Source: Pseudomonadales bacterium (GTDB lineage: Bacteria > Pseudomonadota > Gammaproteobacteria > Pseudomonadales > Litorivicinaceae). From it: 12,910 nt of DNA. This document shows positions 6,382 to 12,910 of this stretch, piece after piece (within the stretch, counting starts at the first letter, position 1; every line of letters starts with the position of its first letter). Location of the stretch: assembly GCA_012269655.1 (NCBI GenBank), contig JAAXJV010000238.1, positions 1 through 12,910 on the forward strand, given 5' to 3'. The position numbers were made by a program, and so were the translations under genes. The notes below the pieces were generated by a model. The model worked only from the letters and a program-made list of their open reading frames with translations. It ran no database searches and was not told where the DNA came from.

Positions 6382-7941
6382 CTATGCCCGGCGAATTGAA
6401 CGAGGGCTTTCGTCCATTGTGGCAGTGATTTCTAAGGCGAGTTGTTCCAACAACTCCCCTTTCTTTAACGCAAACTCTGTATCAAACCAAAGATTTTTTC
6501 TATGGTGAGGATCAGCCGCGGTGTGATAAAGCTCGCCCCAGTCCTCACCAGGATAAATGGTGAGACGCCACTCTTTCTGATAAAGCGTTCGGCTCCTCGA
6601 TGGAGCCGTTAAACCCATTCGCGGCACATTGTCGTTATGTTCAATCAGCAATTGTTGACGACCTTGGCCAGTCTTTACATCCTGCAGTAAGTCACGCCCC
6701 TGTATTCCAAAGTAAGGGGGCACACCGGCTCGGGCAAGAATTGTTGGGGCAATATCAATCGCACTACTCATCACATCGGTCTTTTGCCCGTTAGGCGCCT
6801 CTGGATCTCGCCATACAAAAGGCACTTGGTGGGTACTGGTACGTATCCACGGGCCCTTTAACAGCAAGTTTGCATCGCCTAAATAATCGCCATGGTCAGA
6901 GGTATAAATGAATACCGTGTTCTCATCGAGCCCCGCTTCTCTCAAAGCCGTATGAATAGAGCCTACGGCATCGTCTACCATCTCGATCATTCCCGCGGTT
7001 AGAGCCATCGCCTCTTTGCAATGGCGTGTCGTCGCCATAAAACTTTCTTGACTCGTATTGGGATACAGCCCTTGTGAAAGTCGATCATAAGCGTATTGCA
7101 ACATCGGCGGTTTTTCTTCGATGTCTTCGGCGGGATTATCCAAATCGAACTGCTCCGGTCTGTAACGATCCCAATACTTGCCGGGTGGATTGAATGGGTG
7201 ATGTGGATCAGGGAACGACACAAAAAGAAAAAAAGGTTGCTCAGGATCCGCTGAATGCTTAAGCCATTCCACCGTCTGATTTTCAATGTATCGGGTGGGG
7301 TATAGCGCCTCGGGCATGATCGTTCGGCAAGCTTGTGGCACACCGTAGTCATGCTCTAATTGTTGTGTCGGGTCAGTCAACTCAGCTGCGTTAGCAGTCT
7401 GTTCATTTAACCATTGCCGATAGTGACCACTGCATTCAATACCATGGCCGGTGACCATATCGACATGATCATAGCCATAGTAAGGCTTGGGGAAACTATA
7501 CCGGCCACTGCTATTGTAACGGCCAGGCTCCTCATGCACGTACGGTGCTAACGTCTCCTTCCAGGCTTCTGTGAAGCTTTCGTTGAAATGCTGATGACTT
7601 CTGTCTATCGAAAACGGAGTGAAGGGTTGCAAATGACTCTTCCCAATTGCTGCCGTTTGATATCCAGACTGCCGTAACAATTCAACAAAGGTGTTGGCTC
7701 GAGTGGACAATGCACAACCGTTGTATCGCAGACCATGCACACTAGGATAACGACCCGTCATAATGCTGGCTCGGTTTGGCATACATACAGGAGAAGCGGT
7801 ATGAAAATCCGTGAAACGTAATCCTTGTTCTGCTAGGGCATCAATATGAGGCGTCTTGATCACCTCATGGCCATAGCAACCAAGCCAATCGGCACGTTGT
7901 TGATCAGAAACGATCATCACGAAATTAGGCTGTTTTCTCAT
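6382..7941 (-). CDS. Cys-type sulfatase / phosphonate monoester hydrolase family enzyme, cytoplasmic
   Basis: A 519-residue alkaline-phosphatase-superfamily hydrolase. The signature C-x-P-x-R (Cys53-Met-Pro-Asn-Arg57, in ASIMTGRYPSVHG context) is the site where Cys is converted to formylglycine. Asp13, Lys101 and His103 (GKSHL), His247/248 (PDPHHPF), Asp349-His350 (TSDHGDYLGD) and Lys362 fit the metal and sulfate ligands. Asp14 of the common DD pair is Gln here, as in some phosphonate monoester hydrolase relatives. There is no signal peptide, so it acts in the cytoplasm on an imported ester. No formylglycine-generating enzyme gene is in the window, so one must be elsewhere. Placement between a tautomerase and a TauE/SafE permease suggests desulfation of an organic sulfate feeding the pathway. 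Phosphodiester or phosphonate ester substrates cannot be excluded. Confidence 0.9.
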   Translation of the reverse strand: MRKQPNFVMIVSDQQRADWLGCYGHEVIKTPHIDALAEQGLRFTDFHTASPVCMPNRASIMTGRYPSVHGLRYNGCALSTRANTFVELLRQSGYQTAAIGKSHLQPFTPFSIDRSHQHFNESFTEAWKETLAPYVHEEPGRYNSSGRYSFPKPYYGYDHVDMVTGHGIECSGHYRQWLNEQTANAAELTDPTQQLEHDYGVPQACRTIMPEALYPTRYIENQTVEWLKHSADPEQPFFLFVSFPDPHHPFNPPGKYWDRYRPEQFDLDNPAEDIEEKPPMLQYAYDRLSQGLYPNTSQESFMATTRHCKEAMALTAGMIEMVDDAVGSIHTALREAGLDENTVFIYTSDHGDYLGDANLLLKGPWIRTSTHQVPFVWRDPEAPNGQKTDVMSSAIDIAPTILARAGVPPYFGIQGRDLLQDVKTGQGRQQLLIEHNDNVPRMGLTAPSRSRTLYQKEWRLTIYPGEDWGELYHTAADPHHRKNLWFDTEFALKKGELLEQLALEITATMDESPRSIRRA

Positions 7942-7970
7942 AATTCTTTAGATTCGCTAGGCGCCCTAAG

Positions 7971-8168
7971 CTATTCCAGACCCTGTTTTTCAGCCACGGT
8001 GATCCCGCCCACACCCAAATCGAATGGCGACACCTCTCGAATGACTACCATGACTCGTTCGTGACTGCATCCAGTGCTGTCTACCATGGCTTGAGTAACG
8101 TTTCTCACAATGGATGCTTTTTGCTCCTTGGTGCGACCCTCTTTCATTTCCACATGAACAATTGGCAA
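7971..8168 (-). CDS. 4-oxalocrotonate tautomerase family protein
   Basis: A 65-codon gene (64 residues after Met removal) whose true start is the TTG at 8168. That start gives Met-Pro-Ile-Val-His, with the catalytic N-terminal Pro1 of the family, and lies seven bases after AGGAG. Arg11 (in KEGRTKEQK) and the GVGG turn at 51-54 are conserved. The position of Arg39 in the classic enzyme is Met39 here, with Arg43 nearby, and Phe50 is Leu, so activity may differ from true 2-hydroxymuconate tautomerase. These small homohexameric or related enzymes move keto-enol double bonds in ring-cleavage products, which fits an operon with a hydroxymuconic-semialdehyde-type dehydrogenase. Gaps are 20 bp to the hydrolase upstream and 29 bp to the sulfatase. 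Confidence 0.88.
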   Translation of the reverse strand: MPIVHVEMKEGRTKEQKASIVRNVTQAMVDSTGCSHERVMVVIREVSPFDLGVGGITVAEKQGLE

Positions 8169-8188
8169 AACATTACTCCTGGTTCTGT

Positions 8189-8884
8189 TTAGTCTTGCAA
8201 CCAAGCATTGAGCACTTGGTTCACTGCGAAAGGCTGCTCAAATGGAGCAAAATGGCCTGCGTCAGGTATGACTTCTAGTCGACTCCCGCTAATTCGCTCA
8301 TGCATCCGTTGATGCTGCTCCACTGGGCTCCAGGCATCTTCCCGGCCGACAACGATTAGCGTTTTGCATTTGATGGTCGTAAGCACACTGTCCGCTTCTT
8401 GACGGTTAATCAATGCTTCTATTTGATTGCGATGGATCACGCTATTCATGCGGCCTAACATGCCTACCAATGGCGATAAAATTGAATCGTCACGATGGAA
8501 TTTAGGGTGAAGCATAGGAAGCAACCAAGGTTCCACAAGAGACCTCATTCCTTTTTTTTCACCAAGCTCGACCAAGGCCAAACGCTTTTCACCCTCGCCT
8601 TCCCTGTAGTCGTGCGTTCCAGTATCCAGTAACGCCAAACGATCAACCCGATCTGGTGCAGAACGAATGATCTCCAGAGCTACCCGGGCCCCCATCGAGT
8701 GCCCCGCAACCATGATTGGCCCACTGACAGACTGCAAGATGTGCTCAGCCATGCCAGCCAAACTCTTGAACTCATCCAAAGAAGGTATAAAAACCTTTTG
8801 ACTTGACGGCAATTGCTCCACGAATGGCTGCCAAACCAATTCGTCGCAAAGCAGACCCGGAATTAACACCAGTGTTGATGACAT
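8189..8884 (-). CDS. Alpha/beta hydrolase, ring-cleavage or lactone hydrolase type
   Basis: A 231-residue alpha/beta-fold hydrolase. The nucleophile elbow GHSMG holds Ser63. The acid is probably Asp183 (VGREDAWSP) and the base His211 (DAGHFAPFEQP), giving a complete catalytic triad. LVLIPGLLCDELVW at 5-18 supplies the oxyanion-hole region. Relatives include enol-lactonases, meta-cleavage product hydrolases and esterases; the exact reaction cannot be told. ATG 8884 is chosen because it begins directly with MSSTLVLIPG, lies one base after the stop of the upstream decarboxylase-like gene and has GGCGAG before it; an upstream in-frame ATG at 8923 would overlap that gene and add 13 unconserved residues. 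Translational coupling with the upstream gene is likely. Confidence 0.88.
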   Translation of the reverse strand: MSSTLVLIPGLLCDELVWQPFVEQLPSSQKVFIPSLDEFKSLAGMAEHILQSVSGPIMVAGHSMGARVALEIIRSAPDRVDRLALLDTGTHDYREGEGEKRLALVELGEKKGMRSLVEPWLLPMLHPKFHRDDSILSPLVGMLGRMNSVIHRNQIEALINRQEADSVLTTIKCKTLIVVGREDAWSPVEQHQRMHERISGSRLEVIPDAGHFAPFEQPFAVNQVLNAWLQD

Positions 8885-8885
8885 C

Positions 8886-10571
8886 TTATTTCTCGCCGTC
8901 ATCCTGCCCAATGCTGACATCAAGCAAGACTGGACGTTGTTCTTCCCGAATCACCTTTAGAGCCCGATCTAGGGCGGCAGGCAAATCCTCCGCGCGCTGA
9001 ATAGTCTCTGCGTAACACCCTGCTGCGGCCGCAATGTCTCCGTATCTTGGCGCTGGCGAAAACGGCACCATAGGCACATGTGGCGCAGCAGATGCCTGTC
9101 CATCGGGATACACGTCTAGCGTAGAGATACGCACTGCGTCGTAACTGCCGTTATTCAATACCACCGTCAAGACTGGTAATTCGTATGCATTGGCCACTTG
9201 ATGCGAGGCAACTGGATTGGCAAACATATAACTGCCGTCACCGATCATGCAAACCACCAGCTTTTCCCGGTTAGCAAGCTGATATCCTAAGGCGGCTGGC
9301 AATCCCCAACCCAAGCCTCCAGCTTGTGTATTGCCAAACCACTGGTTGGGCCCCTCCAACTCGAACAAACCCAGGGGACCGCCTCGCTCTGAGAAAACTA
9401 CGCCATCCCCCAAAATCTTAGATATACATTTACCAATCCAAGGCTTATTGGCCACTCCCACGCATCCAGCCTCAACTTTACTGTTAATTCGCTGCCGAAA
9501 CGCAAGATGTTTATTGACGATTTCTGCTCGACGTTGTTCGTTAACTGAACCAGGTAACGCCGCCTGTAAGGCTTCAAGGGCCTCCACGGGATCACTGATG
9601 ATCGCGTCTGTGGTCAGGTAGCCTCGAACCGGAATTCGATTGAAAAGTGGATCAGCACCGAGATGGATCACCCTTGCATCAGGCGCAGGTGTCGCTTTGT
9701 GTTCGATCCATGCTACTGGAGTGTCGACGACTAACACCACGTCCGCATTGGGCAAATGAGCGGCAATGTTGCCTCCTACTCCGTGGTCAAAATTAGTCGG
9801 TAAGACGTTTCGGGTTACAAACACTTCACTGACAGCAATACTGTTTTCCTTGGCAATCGTCTGGATCAGTCGACTTAATTTGCCGTCTTTATCTCCACGA
9901 GAACAGATAATTAATGGGTTTTTCGCTTCAGCAATTAACTTTGCAACCTTTTCAATCTCGCCAAGATTCGGTGCTGAGGGTGCTGCCGGTACTTGAGTGA
10001 CTCGGACGGGCTCGGCAGTTTGCTCGCACAAAGGTTCACGTGGTAAGGACAAGTACACGGATCCAGGTGGTTGGGTATTGGCAATCGCGCACCCACGACT
10101 GACAAGATGTACCGCTTGTTCAGGATATCGGAGCTCATAATCCCACTTGACAGTCTCTCGAACCATGGCTGTCTGATCGAACATTTCCTGGCCATATTGA
10201 ATGGGGGTATGCCGACTGCCCATGCGATCACCCTCAGTTAGAGGATTCCTTCCGGACATCAAAAATACTGGCACATTATCTGAATGTGCGTTGATCATTC
10301 CCATGGTGGAATTGGCTAAGCCCACATTGACATGAACTGCCGCTGCGGCCATGTCTCCCGTGGCCAAATAATAGCCATGCGCCATGGTGACCGCTAAGTT
10401 CTCAAAAGGCACCACTACGGGCTTGGGAATATACTGTGCTTCCACGCCGGCATAAGCTTCAATAATTGGTGCAAAGTCACTGCCCGGATTAGTAAATAAG
10501 TAATCAACGCCGTTCATTTTGAGCGAACGTAAAATCGCCTCACCAGCGGACATATCAGTACTTTTTATCAT
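8886..10571 (-). CDS. Thiamine-diphosphate-dependent enzyme, 2-oxoacid decarboxylase / acetolactate synthase-like
   Basis: A 561-residue enzyme of the pyruvate oxidase / acetolactate synthase / benzoylformate decarboxylase superfamily. The N-terminal PYR domain (about 8-175) has the cofactor-activating Glu57 in VPFENLAVTMAHGYY. A central Rossmann-like domain spans about 200-340. The C-terminal PP domain binds thiamine diphosphate through GDGS at 444-447 and Asn-Asn at 473-474 (VVLNNGSYDAV). It would decarboxylate or otherwise cleave a 2-oxoacid in the cytoplasm; the adjacent aldehyde dehydrogenase could oxidise the aldehyde formed, as in the benzoylformate branch of mandelate catabolism. ATG 10571 is preferred over TTG 10577 because AAGGAT lies eight bases before it. 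The gap to the dehydrogenase is 12 bp. The acetolactate-synthase role is less likely in this context; substrate unknown. Confidence 0.87.
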   Translation of the reverse strand: MIKSTDMSAGEAILRSLKMNGVDYLFTNPGSDFAPIIEAYAGVEAQYIPKPVVVPFENLAVTMAHGYYLATGDMAAAAVHVNVGLANSTMGMINAHSDNVPVFLMSGRNPLTEGDRMGSRHTPIQYGQEMFDQTAMVRETVKWDYELRYPEQAVHLVSRGCAIANTQPPGSVYLSLPREPLCEQTAEPVRVTQVPAAPSAPNLGEIEKVAKLIAEAKNPLIICSRGDKDGKLSRLIQTIAKENSIAVSEVFVTRNVLPTNFDHGVGGNIAAHLPNADVVLVVDTPVAWIEHKATPAPDARVIHLGADPLFNRIPVRGYLTTDAIISDPVEALEALQAALPGSVNEQRRAEIVNKHLAFRQRINSKVEAGCVGVANKPWIGKCISKILGDGVVFSERGGPLGLFELEGPNQWFGNTQAGGLGWGLPAALGYQLANREKLVVCMIGDGSYMFANPVASHQVANAYELPVLTVVLNNGSYDAVRISTLDVYPDGQASAAPHVPMVPFSPAPRYGDIAAAAGCYAETIQRAEDLPAALDRALKVIREEQRPVLLDVSIGQDDGEK

Positions 10572-10583
10572 GTCCAAAAATCC

Positions 10584-12056
10584 TTATTGATCGAATAAAC
10601 GTACAGTTACGGTTTGTGGTTGAGAACAAAACTCCAATGAGTCACGACCCCCATCGCGGCCTAACCCACTGGCGCCGACCCCACTTATTGGGCTCAACAA
10701 GTCCCTTAATTGCCAAGAGTTAACCCATGCGTGTCCAACTCGAACTTGAGGAGCAACTCGATGAGCCCGGCTAATGTTCTCAGTCCAGATCGAGGTGGCT
10801 AAGCCGTATTGCGTGTCGTTTGCTAAATCAATTGCTTCTTGCTCGTCGTCAAACGGCGCAATGTGTAGCACTGGACCAAAGGCCTCTTGTTTAACAAACC
10901 GCGCAGTTTCAGGCAGGCCAATAGCAATAGAAGGGAGAATGAAAGCGCCGTTATCCCTCTCGTCTCCGAATTTTGGGATGTCGCCGCCGGCGACAAATTC
11001 ACCGCCATCTTCAACGACGGTATCCAACAGGTTCTTTACTTTGTCTCGATGAGCATGGCTTACCAAAGGCCCAATACTGAATCCTTCGTGATGGAGGTCG
11101 CCGATCACAATGTCGCTGGCTGCCTTGGCCATTTTTTCAATGAACTCGTCATAACGAGATCGGTGCACGTAGGCCCGCTCTGTACAAAAACAGATCTGAC
11201 CCGCATTAAAGAATGACGAGCGACGGACACCATCGATCACGTGATCCATGTTGGCATCTTGAAAGATTAATGCAGCATTCTTCCCGCCTAGCTCTAAAGA
11301 AACCTCACGTAATCCGACAGATGCGGCCTGCATGATTTGGACGCCCGTCGCACTTTCGCCGGTAAAATTAAATGCATTTACCAGAGGATGACGGGTGAGA
11401 TACTCGCCAGTGGATCCCGCGCCAAATCCGTGGACCAAGGAAAACACACCATCAGGAATGTCAGACTCAGCAATGACTTCGGCCAAAATGGCACTGGAAG
11501 ATGGCGTTTCTTCGGAGGGCTTAGCAACTACACCGTTACCCATAACGAGAGCGGGTGCAATTTTCATACACATCATTAATAGAGGCATGTTCCATGGGGT
11601 AATGCATCCGATTACACCTTTGGGACGGCGATTGGTGTACCACATCGCTTTACCCATAGCCCCAGAGAAACTCTTGCTTCGGTCCTCTAAATTTTCTGCA
11701 GCCGCGGCATAAGCTCGAAATAATTTTGCCGCTCGTGCCCCGTCAAAATTACATGCCTGCCAATAACTCCGACCTGTATCTTGAACTTCTGCTTCCACGA
11801 GATCGTCTACTCGCGCCATCAGCCGACCGGCAAAATCCTCAACGATTGCCAATCGTTGAGTCATTGCTAGATTGCCCCAAGCACTTGCTCGGTCACCAAT
11901 AGAAACGCGATGAGCCGCCCTAACCGCCTCGTCCACCATCGATTCAGTGGCTTCGTGCACGGTAGCAATCGCTTGGCCGTGAAAAGGGCTGGTTTTTACA
12001 AACGTTCGTTCCCCGACTTGCCATTGGCCCGCAATATAATTAGTTAGCTCTTGCAC
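10584..12056 (-). CDS. Aldehyde dehydrogenase, 2-hydroxymuconic-semialdehyde dehydrogenase-like
   Basis: A 490-residue NAD(P)+-dependent aldehyde dehydrogenase of full family length. Asn156 (PWNMP), Lys179 (AKPSEE), Glu255 (LELGGKN) and nucleophile Cys289 (NAGQICFCTER) are all in place. The segments NAGQICFCTERAYV and KPSEETPSSSA resemble the DmpC/XylG/AmnC subgroup that oxidises semialdehydes of catechol meta-cleavage, but the subgroup is judged by eye. It could oxidise such a semialdehyde, or the aldehyde made by the neighbouring thiamine-diphosphate enzyme. The start is GTG 12056, with AAGGAA six bases upstream. It lies 35 bp after the TRAP permease gene and 12 bp before the decarboxylase gene, in one apparent operon. 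Confidence 0.9.
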   Translation of the reverse strand: MQELTNYIAGQWQVGERTFVKTSPFHGQAIATVHEATESMVDEAVRAAHRVSIGDRASAWGNLAMTQRLAIVEDFAGRLMARVDDLVEAEVQDTGRSYWQACNFDGARAAKLFRAYAAAAENLEDRSKSFSGAMGKAMWYTNRRPKGVIGCITPWNMPLLMMCMKIAPALVMGNGVVAKPSEETPSSSAILAEVIAESDIPDGVFSLVHGFGAGSTGEYLTRHPLVNAFNFTGESATGVQIMQAASVGLREVSLELGGKNAALIFQDANMDHVIDGVRRSSFFNAGQICFCTERAYVHRSRYDEFIEKMAKAASDIVIGDLHHEGFSIGPLVSHAHRDKVKNLLDTVVEDGGEFVAGGDIPKFGDERDNGAFILPSIAIGLPETARFVKQEAFGPVLHIAPFDDEQEAIDLANDTQYGLATSIWTENISRAHRVAPQVRVGHAWVNSWQLRDLLSPISGVGASGLGRDGGRDSLEFCSQPQTVTVRLFDQ

Positions 12057-12091
12057 AGTATTTTCCTTAAAGCTTTTGATTGGGCCATGAA

Positions 12092-12910
12092 CTACGCTAG
12101 CTCGCGCTTTTCAGATTTGCTGTGGAACAGCCAATGAGCCAACAACAGTCCAGTACTGACGGCAAAGGCCGGTAAGCTAATAATTAAATCTGGGTGAATC
12201 ATCAAGAGCGCGGCTCCAATTCGGACGAGTACTTCCCAAAGCGACAAAGCATGGCGATCGTAGCGACTGGCCGCAGATGCCAGCAGATAGATCAGCATGG
12301 CCAGGCGAATCAAAATCCAGCCGAAGCCCAACCAACTAAAATCACCTCCCGCCTCTGCAACAATCAACATTTCTGGATTGAAGGCAAACATAAAAGGTAT
12401 GGCAAAGATCACGATGCCAATTCGCGTGGCCTGAACTGCGGTTGAAATGGCGCCAGCACCACTGATTGAAGCTGCAGCGAAGGCAGCCATGGCGACTGGC
12501 GGAGTGATGGCCGAAGCCACACCAAAATAGAATACGAAAAAATGCGCAGTGAGTTGGGATAGCCCTAAAGCGATGAGCGCAGGCCCCAAAATAATCACGA
12601 TCGTCAGATATGCTGGCAACGTAGGCATACCCATGCCCAACGCCAAAGCCGAAATACCGGCAAGGCACAGAGCGAATAACAGATTGTCACCGGCACTAGC
12701 GCTTATCACTTTGGCAAACTCTAATGGTAAGCCTGTTGCACTCAGAACTGCGACGATCAGACCAACGGTACCGATCGCCATCAATAAACGCCCAAATGTC
12801 ATTCCACCACCGGCGAATGCTTTGGCCAACAAAATGGGGCGTTGACGAATTTCAGGATTCAGAAAGCTCAACGCCATTAGGAAGGACAAAGCCAACATGG
12901 CTGAACCAGC
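12092..12910 (-). CDS. TRAP transporter fused permease (4TM/12TM type), C-terminal part
   Basis: The last 272 residues of a membrane protein that continues beyond the right edge; the frame is open to 12910, so the start is missing. Several hydrophobic helices are visible with the DctM-type signatures ALGMGMPTLPAYLT and YFGVASAITPPVAMAAFAAA, followed by FMFAFNPEMLI as in fused DctQM permeases of the TAXI subclass. The full protein would use a sodium gradient and a periplasmic binding protein to import an organic acid. It is the first visible gene of the leftward operon, 35 bp before the aldehyde dehydrogenase, and so is a good candidate for the uptake system of the pathway substrate. The binding-protein gene is probably just outside the window. 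Confidence 0.88.
   Translation of the reverse strand, partial: AGSAMLALSFLMALSFLNPEIRQRPILLAKAFAGGGMTFGRLLMAIGTVGLIVAVLSATGLPLEFAKVISASAGDNLLFALCLAGISALALGMGMPTLPAYLTIVIILGPALIALGLSQLTAHFFVFYFGVASAITPPVAMAAFAAASISGAGAISTAVQATRIGIVIFAIPFMFAFNPEMLIVAEAGGDFSWLGFGWILIRLAMLIYLLASAASRYDRHALSLWEVLVRIGAALLMIHPDLIISLPAFAVSTGLLLAHWLFHSKSEKRELA

Noticed and set aside
8885-8923. Upstream ATG at 8923 for the alpha/beta hydrolase
   Set aside because: It would overlap the decarboxylase gene by 38 bases and add an unconserved leader; ATG 8884 begins directly at the fold.
9331-9621. Plus-strand open frame of 96 codons inside the thiamine-diphosphate enzyme gene
   Set aside because: Opposite-strand shadow of a well-conserved gene, with no domain of its own.

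Overview
This 12.9 kb window is a dense catabolic gene cluster for aromatic acids, probably from a marine-type or soil-type proteobacterium. Evidence for that placement is the roughly 50% GC, ordinary Shine-Dalgarno sites, LysR regulators, a TRAP transporter and a protocatechuate 4,5-cleavage (lig/pmd) module. No RNA gene, insertion sequence or CRISPR array was seen. Genus cannot be named from the sequence alone.

Left part (1-2373, plus strand): a LysR-type regulator of unusual architecture, with two winged-HTH domains in tandem before the effector domain, is followed closely by a 6-phosphogluconate-dehydrogenase-like NAD(P)-dependent oxidoreductase. A near-perfect 242-bp tandem duplication (1238-1479 and 1480-1721) covers the end of the regulator and the first 68 codons of the oxidoreductase. 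It leaves a truncated copy in front of an intact one.

Middle part (2374-4691): a minus-strand operon ligA-ligB-ligC (alpha and beta subunits of an extradiol protocatechuate 4,5-dioxygenase and the CHMS dehydrogenase) is transcribed divergently from a second, conventional LysR gene (4692-5585). The genes touch or nearly touch. Together they take protocatechuate, or a relative such as gallate, to 2-pyrone-4,6-dicarboxylate. The later steps (ligI, ligU, ligJ, ligK) are not in the window. A possible bidirectional terminator separates ligC from the oxidoreductase gene.

Right part (5582-12910, minus strand): an apparent operon reads from the right edge leftwards: TRAP-type fused permease (cut by the window edge), aldehyde dehydrogenase of the hydroxymuconic-semialdehyde type, thiamine-diphosphate 2-oxoacid decarboxylase-like enzyme, alpha/beta hydrolase, 4-oxalocrotonate tautomerase-like protein, Cys-type sulfatase without signal peptide, and a TauE/SafE permease. 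Gaps are 1-50 bp.

Reading them together (inference): an organic acid, perhaps a sulfated aromatic, is imported by the TRAP system, desulfated in the cytoplasm, and processed by decarboxylase and aldehyde dehydrogenase. Any catechol-type acid formed is cleaved by LigAB, and sulfur oxyanion or anion traffic is handled by TauE/SafE. The combination of sulfatase plus TauE/SafE with a decarboxylase, dehydrogenase, hydrolase and tautomerase next to ligABC is the part most likely to be a little-described pathway. The substrate is not proven by the sequence.
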